Below are positions 36,871 to 46,198 of a DNA stretch of 64,000 nt, one piece after another; position 1 is the first letter of the stretch; each line of letters opens with the position of its first letter. A program made the position numbers and the translations under genes. The DNA comes from Herbaspirillum robiniae. GTDB taxonomy: Bacteria; Pseudomonadota; Gammaproteobacteria; Burkholderiales; Burkholderiaceae_D. Below the pieces are notes generated by a model that did not search any database, was not told the origin of the DNA, and saw only the letters and a program-made list of their open reading frames with translations. Location: contig NZ_NJGU01000009.1 of NCBI RefSeq assembly GCF_002213415.1, positions 223,097 through 287,096 of the forward strand, read 5' to 3'.

Positions 36871-37656
36871 ATGAGCGAGACCTTCGTCGATTTCCGCCAC
36901 GTCTACCTGGCCTATGACGGCGCCGCCGAGTTCGCGGTCGAAGACATCGACCTGCAGACCAGGGCCGGCGAGTTCATCGCCATCGTCGGCCCCTCCGGCT
37001 GCGGCAAGTCCACCTTCATGAAACTGGCCACGGGCCTGAAACAACCCAACCGCGGCAGCGTCGTCATCGACGGCCAGCCGGTCACCGGCCCGCTGAAGTT
37101 CGTCGGCATGGCCTTCCAGGCGCCCACGCTGCTGCCCTGGCGCACCACGCTGGAAAACGTGCTGCTGCCGCTGGAGATCGTCGAGCCGTACCGCAAGGAT
37201 TTCAAGCAGAAGAAAGCCGAATACACCGAACGCGCCCTGAAGCTGTTGAAGACCGTGGGCCTGGACGGCTACGCCGACAAGTTCCCCTGGCAGCTCTCGG
37301 GCGGCATGCAGCAGCGTGCCTCGATCTGCCGCGCGCTGATCCACGAACCCAAGATGCTGCTGCTGGACGAGCCCTTCGGCGCGCTCGACGCCTTCACCCG
37401 CGAGGAGCTGTGGTGCGTGCTGCGCGACCTGTGGGCCGAGCGCAAGTTCAACGTCATCCTGGTCACGCACGACCTGCGCGAGGCGGCCTTCCTGGCCGAC
37501 ACCATCTATGTGATGAGCAAGCGCCCGGGCCGCATCGTGGTGCGCCGCGAGAACCCGCTGCCGCGCCCCTGCGAGCTGGAAACCACCTATACCGACGCCT
37601 TCAACGCCCTGGTGCACGAGCTGCGCGAGCATATCGGCCACGTGCGCAACACCTGA
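36871..37656 (+). CDS. Taurine/nitrate-type ABC transporter ATPase
   Basis: A 261-residue ATPase of the SsuB/TauB type: Walker A GPSGCGKSTF, Q-loop AFQAPTLLPWRTTLENVLLP, signature LSGGMQQRASICRALIH and Walker B LLLDEPFGALDAFTREEL. It is followed after 17 nt by the permease gene. Confidence 0.92.
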   Translation: MSETFVDFRHVYLAYDGAAEFAVEDIDLQTRAGEFIAIVGPSGCGKSTFMKLATGLKQPNRGSVVIDGQPVTGPLKFVGMAFQAPTLLPWRTTLENVLLPLEIVEPYRKDFKQKKAEYTERALKLLKTVGLDGYADKFPWQLSGGMQQRASICRALIHEPKMLLLDEPFGALDAFTREELWCVLRDLWAERKFNVILVTHDLREAAFLADTIYVMSKRPGRIVVRRENPLPRPCELETTYTDAFNALVHELREHIGHVRNT

Positions 37657-37673
37657 AGCAGGGAGAACACGAC

Positions 37674-38453
37674 ATGAAAAAACCGTTCAGCGGCAAACTC
37701 AACAAAGCCGCCACCACGCTGGCGCCCTGGATCCTGCTGCTGGTCATCCTCGGCATCTGGCAGTTCATCTGCAGCGTCTGGCAGGTCTCCGACTTCATCT
37801 TCCCCAGCCCGATGTCGATCATCCAGGCCATGGTGGAGTTCTCCGGACCGATCACCCAGCACGCGCTGTCGACCTTCTGGGTCACCATGGTGGGATTCGC
37901 CATCGCGGTCGCGGTGGGCGTGACGCTGGGCTTCGTCATCGGCTCCTCGCCGATGCTGTATGCCGCCGCCTATCCGCTGATGACGGCCTTCAACGCCCTG
38001 CCCAAGGCGGCCTTCGTGCCGGTGCTGGTGGTCTGGTTCGGCATCGGCGCCGGCCCGGCGATCCTGACCGCCTTCCTGATTTCGTTCTTCCCGATCATGG
38101 TCAACATCGCCACCGGGCTGGCCACGCTGGAGCCGGAACTGGAAGACGTGCTGCGCGTGCTGGGCGCCAAGCGCATGGACATCCTGCTCAAGGTCGGCCT
38201 GCCGCGCTCCATGCCTTACTTCTTCGCGTCGCTGAAGGTCGCCATCACGCTGGCCTTCGTCGGCTCCACCGTGTCCGAGATGAACGCTTCCAACGAAGGC
38301 ATCGGCTACCTGCTGGTGTCGGCCGGCTCCTCGATGAAGATGCCGCTGGCCTTCGCCGGCCTGGTGGTGATCGGCGCCATGGCCATGGCCATGTATGAAC
38401 TGTTCGCCATCATCGAGAAACGCACCACGGCCTGGGCGCACCGGGGCAAGTGA
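37674..38453 (+). CDS. Taurine/nitrate-type ABC transporter permease
   Basis: A 259-residue permease of the SsuC/TauC type with about six helices. WQVSDFIFPSPMSIIQAM and the EAA loop LEDVLRVLGAKRMDILLKVGLP are visible. The start ATG 37674 has GGGAG before it; the in-frame extension from 37410 lies inside the ATPase gene. It completes the three-part importer. A putative promoter region of 155 bp separates it from the next transporter. Confidence 0.9.
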   Translation: MKKPFSGKLNKAATTLAPWILLLVILGIWQFICSVWQVSDFIFPSPMSIIQAMVEFSGPITQHALSTFWVTMVGFAIAVAVGVTLGFVIGSSPMLYAAAYPLMTAFNALPKAAFVPVLVVWFGIGAGPAILTAFLISFFPIMVNIATGLATLEPELEDVLRVLGAKRMDILLKVGLPRSMPYFFASLKVAITLAFVGSTVSEMNASNEGIGYLLVSAGSSMKMPLAFAGLVVIGAMAMAMYELFAIIEKRTTAWAHRGK

Positions 38454-38608
38454 GCGGGCCGGGAAAGCCCGGCCTGTGGCGCAAAAGCGGTATGCGGCGG
38501 GGCGCAATTTGTCTATCATGACGCGCGTATGAGGCGCCCGGGCAAAAGCGGGCGCAAGGCGGCAGGGGCCGCCGGTCTACAACGAATCGCGAACTACAGG
38601 GAAAACAC

Positions 38609-40159
38609 GTGAGCGCAGCTCCACTCCGCCTAGAAATCCGCCATGTGCGCAAGGCCTACCCGGGCGTGCTGGCCAACGACGACGTCAGCCTGTCGGTCGC
38701 CCCCGGCGAGATCCACGCCGTGCTCGGCGAGAACGGCGCGGGCAAGTCGACGCTGATGAAAATCATCTTCGGCGCGGTCAAGCCGGACGCCGGCGAACTG
38801 CGCTGGAACGGCGAGGCGGTGCAGATCGCCAACCCGCAGGTGGCGCGCAAGCTGGGCATCGCCATGGTGTTCCAGCACTTCTCGCTGTTCGACACGCTGA
38901 CCGTCACCGAAAACATCGCCCTGGGCCTGGACGCCAGGACCGACCTCAACGAACTGGCCCAGCGCATCACCCAGACCGGCGAGAAGTACGGTCTGGAACT
39001 CGAGCCGCACCGCCACGTGCACACGCTGTCGGTGGGCGAGCGCCAGCGCGTGGAGATCGTGCGCGCGCTGCTGACCAACCCGCAGCTGCTGATCCTGGAC
39101 GAGCCGACCTCGGTGTTGACGCCGCAGGCGGTGGAAAAACTCTTCGTCACCCTGCGCCGCCTGGCCGACGAGGGCTGCAGCATCCTCTACATCAGCCACA
39201 AGCTCGACGAGATCCGCGCGCTGTGCCACAGCGCCACCGTCATGCGCGGCGGCCGCGTGACCGGCAACTGCGACCCGCGCAATGAAAGCAGTGCCAGCCT
39301 CTCGCGCATGATGATCGGCGACGAACTGGTGCGCCTGCAGCGCGAGCGCAATCCGGACTCCCAGCGCAACGAACGCAAGCTGCACGTCAACCGCCTGTCG
39401 CTGCCCAAGGCCCACCTGTTCGCCACCGAGCTGAAAGACATCGAGTGCGAGGTGCGCGCCGGCGAGATCGTCGGCATCGCCGGCGTCTCCGGCAACGGCC
39501 AGCAGGAGCTGCTGGCGGCGCTGTCGGGCGAGGACCAGCGCGCCGCGCCCAACATGATCATCCTCGGCGGCAGCCCGAGCGGCCATCTCTCGCCCAACCC
39601 GCGCCGCGCGCTGGGCCTGGGCCTGGTGCCGGAAGAACGGCTCGGCCGCGGCGCCGTGCCCACGCTCTCGCTGACGGCCAACATGCTGCTGTCGCACCAG
39701 AAGACGCCTTATGTGAAGCGCGGCATGATCGACTTCGGCTTCACCCGCCGCGCGGCCGCCTCCATCATCGAACGCTTCAAGGTCAAGGCGGCCGGCCCGG
39801 ACGCGCCGGCCAAGAGCCTGTCGGGCGGCAACCTGCAGAAGTTCATCGTCGGCCGCGAAATGGAACGCAAACCCTCGGTGTTCGTGGTGGCCCAACCGAC
39901 CTGGGGCGTGGACGTGGGCGCCGCCGCCCAGATCCACGGCGAAATACTGAAACTGAAACAGGAAGGCTGCGCGGTGCTGGTGATCTCGGAAGAACTCGAC
40001 GAACTGTTCGCCCTGTGCGATCGCCTGCACGTGATCGCCAAGGGCCGGCTGTCGCCCTCCATCCCCATCGAACAGGCCACGCGCGAGCAGGTCGGCGTAT
40101 GGATGAGCGGGCTGTGGGATACGAATGCCGGCCAGGCGACGGAGGCCGGCCATGTCTAA
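38609..40159 (+). CDS. BMP-type nucleoside/nucleobase ABC transporter ATPase (two ABC domains)
   Basis: A 516-residue protein with two fused ABC domains. Domain 1: Walker A GENGAGKSTLMK and signature LSVGERQRVEIVRAL. Domain 2: the Walker A is degenerate (GVSGNGQQELL) and the signature is LSGGNLQKFIVGREM, the usual asymmetric pattern of RbsA/NupA-like ATPases. It starts at GTG 38609 with a weak AGGG site. TTGTCTATCA at 38509, a poorer relative of the GntR palindrome, lies upstream. Its end overlaps the first permease gene by 8 bp. Confidence 0.9.
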   Translation: MSAAPLRLEIRHVRKAYPGVLANDDVSLSVAPGEIHAVLGENGAGKSTLMKIIFGAVKPDAGELRWNGEAVQIANPQVARKLGIAMVFQHFSLFDTLTVTENIALGLDARTDLNELAQRITQTGEKYGLELEPHRHVHTLSVGERQRVEIVRALLTNPQLLILDEPTSVLTPQAVEKLFVTLRRLADEGCSILYISHKLDEIRALCHSATVMRGGRVTGNCDPRNESSASLSRMMIGDELVRLQRERNPDSQRNERKLHVNRLSLPKAHLFATELKDIECEVRAGEIVGIAGVSGNGQQELLAALSGEDQRAAPNMIILGGSPSGHLSPNPRRALGLGLVPEERLGRGAVPTLSLTANMLLSHQKTPYVKRGMIDFGFTRRAAASIIERFKVKAAGPDAPAKSLSGGNLQKFIVGREMERKPSVFVVAQPTWGVDVGAAAQIHGEILKLKQEGCAVLVISEELDELFALCDRLHVIAKGRLSPSIPIEQATREQVGVWMSGLWDTNAGQATEAGHV

Positions 40160-41246
40160 GCTGATGTCGCTGCCCATGCGCCTCGAGCTGCGCGGCGCGC
40201 CATCGCGCGCCATGACCTACCTGTCGCCGGTGATCGCCATCGTCGCCACATTGTTCCTCGGCGCCCTGCTGTTCATGGCGCTGGGCAAGGACCCGGTGGC
40301 CGGACTGAAGGTGTTCCTGGTTGATCCCTTCAACGGCAAGCGCGCCGTCAGCGAGCTGCTGCTCAAATCCATCCCGCTGATCCTGTGCGCGCTGGGCCTG
40401 GCGGTGTGCTTCCGCGCCAGCATCTGGAACATCGGCGCCGAAGGCCAGTTCACCGTCGGCGCGCTGTGCGCGGGCGCCATGCTGGTGTGGCTGGACGTGC
40501 CGGGCCACGGCGTCTCCGGCGGCGCCGGCCTGTTGCTGATGATCGCCGCCGGCGTCATCGGCGGCGCCTTCTGGGCGGCGATCACCGCCTTCCTGCGCGA
40601 CAAGTTCAACGCCAATGAAATCCTGGTGTCGCTGATGCTGACCTATGTGGCGCAGCTGCTGCTGATGTGGGCGGTCAACGGCCCGCTGAAGGACCCCAAC
40701 GGCATGAACTTCCCGCAGTCCAAGGTGTTCTCCTCCGAGTTCATGCTGCCGATGCTGCTCTCCGGCACGCGGCTGCACGTGGGCTTTGTGGTGACGATCG
40801 TGGCGGCGGTGCTGATGGCGGTGTTCATGATGCGCAGCCTGCGCGGCTTCTCGCTGATGGTGGGCGGCGTGGCGCCGCACGCGGCGCGCTATGCGGGCTT
40901 CTCGGCGCGTTCGGCGCTGTGGGTGTCGCTGCTGATCTCGGGCGCCTTCGCCGGCCTGGCCGGCGCCTTCGAGATCGCCGGGCCGATCGGCCAGCTGCTG
41001 CCGTCGGTGTCGCCGGGTTACGGCTTCGCCGCCATCATCGTGGCCTTCATCGGCCGCCTGCATCCCATCGGCGCCATCCTCGGCGGCCTGATCATGTCGC
41101 TGCTGTACCTGGGCGGCGAACTGGCGCAGTCGCGCCTGGGCCTGCCGTCGGCGATCACCGGCGTGTTCCAGGGCATGCTGCTGTTCCTGCTGCTGGCGTG
41201 CGACACGCTGATCGATTACCGCCTGGTGTGGAAGAAGAAGGCTTAA
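40152..41246 (+). CDS. BMP-type nucleoside ABC transporter permease (1)
   Basis: A 364-residue permease of the YufP/NupP type with about nine helices. The conserved segments CFRASIWNIGAEGQFTVGAL and SEFMLPMLLSG are typical. ATG 40152 is used, overlapping the ATPase stop, so translation is coupled. Together with the next gene it makes the membrane part of a nucleoside/nucleobase importer. Confidence 0.9.
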   Translation: MSKLMSLPMRLELRGAPSRAMTYLSPVIAIVATLFLGALLFMALGKDPVAGLKVFLVDPFNGKRAVSELLLKSIPLILCALGLAVCFRASIWNIGAEGQFTVGALCAGAMLVWLDVPGHGVSGGAGLLLMIAAGVIGGAFWAAITAFLRDKFNANEILVSLMLTYVAQLLLMWAVNGPLKDPNGMNFPQSKVFSSEFMLPMLLSGTRLHVGFVVTIVAAVLMAVFMMRSLRGFSLMVGGVAPHAARYAGFSARSALWVSLLISGAFAGLAGAFEIAGPIGQLLPSVSPGYGFAAIIVAFIGRLHPIGAILGGLIMSLLYLGGELAQSRLGLPSAITGVFQGMLLFLLLACDTLIDYRLVWKKKA

Positions 41247-41256
41247 AGGAACGGAT

Positions 41257-42177
41257 ATGGAACAACTCGCTCCCCTCATCGCAGCCTCGATCAATGCCGG
41301 CACCCCGCTGCTGCTGGCGGCCATCGGCCTGCTGATCAATGAACGCTCGGGCGTGCTCAACCTGGGCGCCGAAGGCATGATGCTGGTCTCGGCCATCGCC
41401 GGCTTCGCAGTCGGCTACGCCACCAAAAGCCCGCTGCTGGGCTTCGTCGCCGGCGCCGTGTGCGGCATGCTGATGGCCACGCTGTTCGCCTGGCTGGCGC
41501 TGCTGCTGGCGACCAACCAGGTCGCCACCGGCCTGGCGCTGTCGATCTTCGGCGCCGGCCTGTCGGCCTTCGTCGGCCAACGCTTCGTCGGCCTGGCGCT
41601 GCCGGCCCAGGCCAATGCGGTGCCGCTCTTGGGCGACATACCCTTCATCGGCCCGGCGCTGTTCCACCAGCACTGGATGGCCTACGTCGCCTTCGCGTTG
41701 TGCCTGGCCAGCATCTGGTTCCTGTACCGCACGCGCGCCGGCCTGGTGCTGCGCGCGGTGGGCGAGTCGCCCGAGTCGGCGCACGCGCTGGGCTATTCGG
41801 TGCGCGGCATCCGCTTCGCCGCGCTGCTGTTCGGCGGCGGCTGCTGCGGCCTGGCCGGCGCCTACATGTCGCTGGTCTACACGCCGATGTGGGTCGAGGG
41901 CCTGGTGGCCGGTCGCGGCTGGATCGCGCTGGCGCTGACCGCCTTCGCCACCTGGCGCCCGGCACGGGTATTGCTCGGCTCGCTGCTGTTCGGCGGCGTC
42001 ACCATTGCCCAGTTCTACCTGCAGGGCATGGGCGTGACGATCCCGTCGCAGATCCTGTCGATGGCGCCCTATATCGCCACCATCGTGGTGCTGGCGCTGA
42101 TCTCGCGCAATCCGGACTGGATCCGCCTGAACATGCCGGCCTCGCTGGGCAAGCCGTTCCGTCCCGGCGCCTCGTGA
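41257..42177 (+). CDS. BMP-type nucleoside ABC transporter permease (2)
   Basis: A 306-residue permease of the YufQ/NupQ type. ASINAGTPLLLAAIGLLINERSGVLNLGAEGMMLV is its signature region (shown in parts: NERSGVLNLGAEGMM). The ribosome site AAAGGAACGGAT precedes ATG 41257, 10 nt after the first permease. About nine helices are predicted by eye. Confidence 0.9.
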   Translation: MEQLAPLIAASINAGTPLLLAAIGLLINERSGVLNLGAEGMMLVSAIAGFAVGYATKSPLLGFVAGAVCGMLMATLFAWLALLLATNQVATGLALSIFGAGLSAFVGQRFVGLALPAQANAVPLLGDIPFIGPALFHQHWMAYVAFALCLASIWFLYRTRAGLVLRAVGESPESAHALGYSVRGIRFAALLFGGGCCGLAGAYMSLVYTPMWVEGLVAGRGWIALALTAFATWRPARVLLGSLLFGGVTIAQFYLQGMGVTIPSQILSMAPYIATIVVLALISRNPDWIRLNMPASLGKPFRPGAS

Positions 42178-42266
42178 GCATGCGCAACGCCGTGCCGGCG
42201 TCGCCGGCCCGATGCATTTTTTGACAGCAGTTTGTACTTAACCACTGACCTAGAGGGAGAACCACA

Positions 42267-43406
42267 ATGAAGATTTCGCGCAGGGCGTCGCTCACGATGC
42301 TCGCCACCCTGGCCGCGGCAACCCTGATCGGTTGCGGCAAGAAGGAAGAAGCCGCGCCGGCCGCGCCCGCTGCCGCTCCCGCCGCCGCTGCGCCGGCCGC
42401 CGATCCGCTGAAGGTGGCCTTCGTCTACATCGGCCCGGTTGGCGACGCCGGCTGGACCTTCGCCCACGACAAGGGCCGCAAGGCGGTCGAAGAGAAGTTC
42501 GGCGACAAGGTCAAGACCACCTTCGTTGAAAACATCCCCGAGTCCGCGGCCGACGCCGAGCGCGTGTTCCGCCAGCTGGCCACCGACGGCAACAAGCTGA
42601 TCTTCGGCACCACCTTCGGCTACATGGAAGCGATGCTCAAGGTCTCCAAGGAATTCCCGGACGTGAAGTTCGAGCACGCCACCGGCTTCAAGACCGCCGA
42701 CAACCTGGCGCAGTACGACGTGCGCACCTATGAAGGCGCCTACCTGGCCGGCGTCGTCGCGGGCAAGATGTCCAAGTCCGGCAAGCTGGGCGTGGTGGCC
42801 TCGGTGCCGATCCCCGAAGTGGTCCGCAACATCGACTCCTTCACGCTGGGCGCGCGTTCGGTGAACCCGAAGGCGACCACCGCCGTGGTCTGGGTCAACA
42901 AGTGGTTCGACCCGGGCAAGGAACGTGAAGCCGCCACCACCCTGATCGGCCAGGGCGTGGACGTGCTGATGCAGAACACCGACTCCGCCGCCGTGGTGCA
43001 GACCGCGCAGGAAAAGGGCGTGTACGCCTTCGGCTGGGACAGCGACATGACCAGCTTCGGCCCCAAGGCCCACCTGGCCGCGTCGATGATCAACTGGGGC
43101 GTGTACTACACCGCGCGCGTGCAGGCGGTGCTGGACGGCTCCTGGAAGACCAGCACCAGCTGGATCGGCCTGAAGGACAACGGCATCGACCTGGCCGCCT
43201 TCAATCCTGAACTGCCGGCCGACGTGAAGTCGCTGGTGGAAGAGCGCAAGAAGGGCATCGTCGACGGCAGCGCGCCGATCTGGAAGGGTCCGATCAAGGA
43301 CAACGCCGGCAAGGAAGTGCTGGGCAAGGACGCCGTGGCCGATGACGGCTTCCTGCACGGCATCAAGTTCTACGTCGAAGGCGTGGACGGCAAGGTGCCG
43401 GGCTGA
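42267..43406 (+). CDS. BMP family lipoprotein, nucleoside/nucleobase-binding
   Basis: A 379-residue binding lipoprotein. MKISRRASLTMLATLAAATLIGC shows a type II signal peptide with lipobox LIGC (parts quoted: TLAAATLIGC); an Ala/Pro linker follows, then KVAFVYIGPVGDAGWTFAHD, the start of the BMP/PnrA fold. Family members bind purine nucleosides; plant and bacterial relatives also bind xanthine or uric acid. It is preceded by GAGGGAGAA. It is last in its operon, unlike the other importers in which the binding protein is first, and is followed by a terminator. Together with the purine genes upstream, a purine ligand is likely. Confidence 0.88.
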   Translation: MKISRRASLTMLATLAAATLIGCGKKEEAAPAAPAAAPAAAAPAADPLKVAFVYIGPVGDAGWTFAHDKGRKAVEEKFGDKVKTTFVENIPESAADAERVFRQLATDGNKLIFGTTFGYMEAMLKVSKEFPDVKFEHATGFKTADNLAQYDVRTYEGAYLAGVVAGKMSKSGKLGVVASVPIPEVVRNIDSFTLGARSVNPKATTAVVWVNKWFDPGKEREAATTLIGQGVDVLMQNTDSAAVVQTAQEKGVYAFGWDSDMTSFGPKAHLAASMINWGVYYTARVQAVLDGSWKTSTSWIGLKDNGIDLAAFNPELPADVKSLVEERKKGIVDGSAPIWKGPIKDNAGKEVLGKDAVADDGFLHGIKFYVEGVDGKVPG

Positions 43407-43445
43407 TGAGGGCGCGGCGCGCCTGCGCCGCCTCCGCAACACCCG

Positions 43446-43480
43446 AAAGCCGGGGGCATCGCGAGGTGCTCCCGGCTTTT
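43446..43480 (+). terminator. Terminator after BMP lipoprotein gene
   Basis: AAAGCCGGG and CCCGGCTTT pair around a 15-nt GC-containing loop with further internal pairing, followed by a run of T residues. Confidence 0.82.
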
Positions 43481-43529
43481 TTCATGGGCGGTGGATAATG
43501 GCCGCTCCCTCTCGCTACCGGAGCACGCC

Positions 43530-43943
43530 ATGTCCGCCCAGCCCGTCCTGATCTTGCATGTCACCCTGCCCGTGCCCGCGGCGCAGTCCTATGCCTTCCT
43601 CGCCGATCCGCGCAACATGGCGCAATGGGCCTCCGGGCTGGGCCAGGGCCTGCGCCCCGAGGGCGACGCCTGGGTCGCCGAGGGCCAAGCCGGCCGCGTG
43701 ACGGTGCGCTTCGCCCAGACCAATCCCTACGGCGTGCTCGACCACGAGGTCACGCTGCCCGACGGCGCCCGGGTGGCCATGCCCATGCGCGTGGTGCCCA
43801 ACGGCGAGGCGGCCAGCGAGCTGACCTTTACGCTGTTTCGCCAGCCCGGCGTGGACGATGCCAAGTTCGCGGAGGACGCCAAATGGGTAATGCGCGACCT
43901 GCAACAGCTGCAGCAACTGCTGACGCCTCCGGATCCGGCCTGA
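43530..43943 (+). CDS. SRPBCC/START-like domain protein of unknown function
   Basis: A 137-residue protein of the polyketide-cyclase/START-like (SRPBCC) fold. SAQPVLILHVTLPVPAAQSYAFLADPRNM begins with the hydrophobic strand and helix that frame the cavity, and WVMRDLQQLQQLL is the C-terminal long helix. Such proteins bind hydrophobic ligands or act as small enzymes; the ligand is unknown. ATG 43530 has GGAG before it; ATG 43491 adds 13 residues unlike the family. It is a single gene between the transporter terminator and minC. Confidence 0.75.
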   Translation: MSAQPVLILHVTLPVPAAQSYAFLADPRNMAQWASGLGQGLRPEGDAWVAEGQAGRVTVRFAQTNPYGVLDHEVTLPDGARVAMPMRVVPNGEAASELTFTLFRQPGVDDAKFAEDAKWVMRDLQQLQQLLTPPDPA

Positions 43944-44015
43944 GCATCGCGCCGGACGACGCCCGAACCCGGCGAAAACCCGCGATCCACCGCTATCGCA
44001 GCGCCATCCTGCCTG

Positions 44016-44021
44016 TATAAT
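44016..44021 (+). promoter_or_regulatory. Putative minCDE promoter -10 box
   Basis: A perfect TATAAT preceded directly by TG, 66 bp upstream of minC. No good -35 box is visible, so the strength is uncertain. Confidence 0.4.
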
Positions 44022-44087
44022 GCACAGCCAATAATCGCGGGAAGCGGCGTTTGTGCTGGCTTTTCGCCGCACCAGAGCCAAGGATTT

Positions 44088-44894
44088 ATGCAAAAAGCCC
44101 GCAAACCGATCGACATCAAGATATCCACAGTTGTTGCCATCTCGGCAATCCTGCATGAAACCGACCCGGCTTCGCTGGAAAAAGCGCTGAAAGACATGAC
44201 CGGCGGCGTATCCGATTTCTTCGAAGACGAGTTTGCGGTGCTGGACATCGGCGCGCTGGAAGGCGACGCCGCCGCCGGCATCGACTGGACGGCCCTGGTG
44301 GCGCTGTTCAAGCGCTTCCGCCTCAATACGGTCGCCGTGCGCAACGCGCCCGAAGACTTGCATGCCGGCATCGTCGCCCATGGCCTGGCCATCGACAGCG
44401 GCGCGGCCACCGGCGGCGCCTCCAACGCCCGCGCGCAGGAAAACGCGATGATGGCCTCGGTCGCCGCCGCCGCGCCGGAGCCCCAGCCGGAGCCTGCTCC
44501 CGCCCCCGCCCCCGCTCCCGCACCGCAGGCAGCACCGGCGCCGGCAGCGCCCGCCGCCAGCACCATGATCATCGATACCCCGGTGCGCGCCGGCCAGCGC
44601 ATCTACGCGCGCGGCGCGGACCTGGTGATCATGGCGGCGGTCAACAACGGCGCCGAGATCATCGCCGACGGCAGCATCCACGTCTATGCGCCGCTGCGCG
44701 GACGGGCGCTGGCCGGCGCCTCGGGCAACACCGGCGCGCGCATCTTCGCGGCCTCGCTGGAGGCGGAACTGGTCTCCATCGCCGGGGTCTACCGAACCTT
44801 CGAGAACGGCCATCCGGCGGAGATCAAGGGCAAGCAGGTGCAGGTGCGCCTGACTGGCGAACGCATCGACGTGCTGGTGATGCCGCCGGCCTGA
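44088..44894 (+). CDS. minC: Septum site-determining protein MinC
   Basis: A 268-residue MinC. The N-terminal FtsZ-inhibiting domain spans about 1-105 and the C-terminal beta-helix domain about 160-265 ([44 protein letters not shown], with the typical GA and NG turns; short parts quoted such as [17 protein letters not shown]). An Ala/Pro-rich linker of about 40 residues joins them and is longer than in E. coli. MinC is recruited by MinD to the membrane and blocks FtsZ away from mid-cell. AAGGATTT precedes the ATG. minD follows after 138 bp. Confidence 0.95.
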   Translation: MQKARKPIDIKISTVVAISAILHETDPASLEKALKDMTGGVSDFFEDEFAVLDIGALEGDAAAGIDWTALVALFKRFRLNTVAVRNAPEDLHAGIVAHGLAIDSGAATGGASNARAQENAMMASVAAAAPEPQPEPAPAPAPAPAPQAAPAPAAPAASTMIIDTPVRAGQRIYARGADLVIMAAVNNGAEIIADGSIHVYAPLRGRALAGASGNTGARIFAASLEAELVSIAGVYRTFENGHPAEIKGKQVQVRLTGERIDVLVMPPA

Positions 44895-45032
44895 ACCGAC
44901 GGTCCGCGCGCAATGACGCAATACCAATGGCAACACGCAGTACCGGGCGGACCACCGCCGGCAGCAATCTGACAAACAAAGCAAATACGGCTGAATCGCA
45001 TCAGCGGATCTGTTCTTCTTAAGGAGTTTTTT

Positions 45033-45848
45033 GTGGCAAAAATCATCGTCGTGACATCCGGTAAGGGCGGCGTCGGCAAAACCACGTCGAGCGCCAGTTT
45101 CGCATCGGGCCTGGCCATGCGCGGCCACAAGACGGCCGTGATCGACTTCGACGTCGGCCTGCGCAACCTGGACCTGATCATGGGCTGCGAACGCCGCGTG
45201 GTGTACGACCTGATCAATGTCATCAACAAGGAAGCCACGCTGAACCAGGCGCTGATCAAGGACAAGCACTGCGAGAACCTGTTCATCCTGCCGGCCTCGC
45301 AAACCCGCGACAAGGACGCCCTGTCCGAGGAAGGCGTGGAGCGCGTGCTGGACGACCTGGCCAAGATGGACTTCGAATACATCATCTGCGATTCGCCGGC
45401 CGGCATCGAACACGGCGCGGTGATGGCGCTGACCTTCGCCGACGAGGCGATCGTGGTGACCAACCCGGAAGTCTCCTCGGTGCGCGACTCCGACCGCATC
45501 CTCGGCATCATCCAGGCCAAGTCGCGCCGCGCCTCGGCCGGCGGCGAACCGGTCAAGGAGCACCTGCTGATCACCCGCTACGCGCCCAAGCGCGTGGAAG
45601 GCGGCGAGATGCTGTCCTACACCGACGTGCAGGAAATCCTGCGCATCCCCCTGATCGGCATCATCCCCGAGTCGGAATCGGTGCTGGCCGCCTCCAACCA
45701 GGGCAGCCCGGCCATCCACATGAAGGACAGCGACGTCGCCCAGGCCTACCAGGACGTGGTGTCGCGCTTCCTTGGCGAGAACGTCGAGCTGCGTTTCACC
45801 AACTACGAAAAGCCGGGCTTCCTGCAGCGTATCTTCGGAGGTAAGTGA
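45033..45848 (+). CDS. minD: Septum site-determining ATPase MinD
   Basis: A 271-residue deviant Walker ATPase. [11 protein letters not shown] is the P-loop with its signature Lys, [14 protein letters not shown] is switch I and the C-terminal amphipathic membrane-targeting helix is [18 protein letters not shown] 45033 is the start, preceded by AAGGAG with a T-rich spacer. MinD oscillates with MinE and activates MinC. minE follows after 1 nt. Confidence 0.96.
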   Translation: MAKIIVVTSGKGGVGKTTSSASFASGLAMRGHKTAVIDFDVGLRNLDLIMGCERRVVYDLINVINKEATLNQALIKDKHCENLFILPASQTRDKDALSEEGVERVLDDLAKMDFEYIICDSPAGIEHGAVMALTFADEAIVVTNPEVSSVRDSDRILGIIQAKSRRASAGGEPVKEHLLITRYAPKRVEGGEMLSYTDVQEILRIPLIGIIPESESVLAASNQGSPAIHMKDSDVAQAYQDVVSRFLGENVELRFTNYEKPGFLQRIFGGK

Positions 45849-45849
45849 T

Positions 45850-46119
45850 ATGTCCCTGCTTTCATTCCTGTTCCCGACCAAGCCCAAGAGCGCGGTTGCA
45901 GCAAAGGAACGGCTGCAGATCATCATCGCGCGCGAACGCTCCAACGGCCGCCAGGGCCCGGACTTCCTGCCGGCGCTGCACAAGGAGCTGATCGAGGTGA
46001 TCTCCAAGTACACCAAGGTCAACGCCGACGACATCAAGATCTCGCTGGACCGCCAGGGCAACCTGGAAGTGCTGGACGTGAACGTGGTGCTGCCGGACGC
46101 CGACTCGGCGCCGACCTGA
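45850..46119 (+). CDS. minE: Cell division topological specificity factor MinE
   Basis: An 89-residue MinE. The membrane-targeting N-terminus (SLLSFLFP) and the MinD-binding helix [15 protein letters not shown] are evident, followed by a small beta domain that dimerises. ATG 45850 is used; the in-frame extension upstream lies in minD and is not family-like. It ends the operon; a strong terminator follows. Confidence 0.95.
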   Translation: MSLLSFLFPTKPKSAVAAKERLQIIIARERSNGRQGPDFLPALHKELIEVISKYTKVNADDIKISLDRQGNLEVLDVNVVLPDADSAPT

Positions 46120-46140
46120 ACACGCCGGCGCATGGTGACC

Positions 46141-46166
46141 AAAGGGCAGCCTGGCTGCCCTTTTTT
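46141..46166 (+). terminator. Terminator after minE
   Basis: AAAGGGCAGC and GCTGCCCTTT pair around CTG, with TTTTTT running on. Confidence 0.92.
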
Positions 46167-46198
46167 CCATTTGCGGCCCCGCCTGATACCCTGACGCG

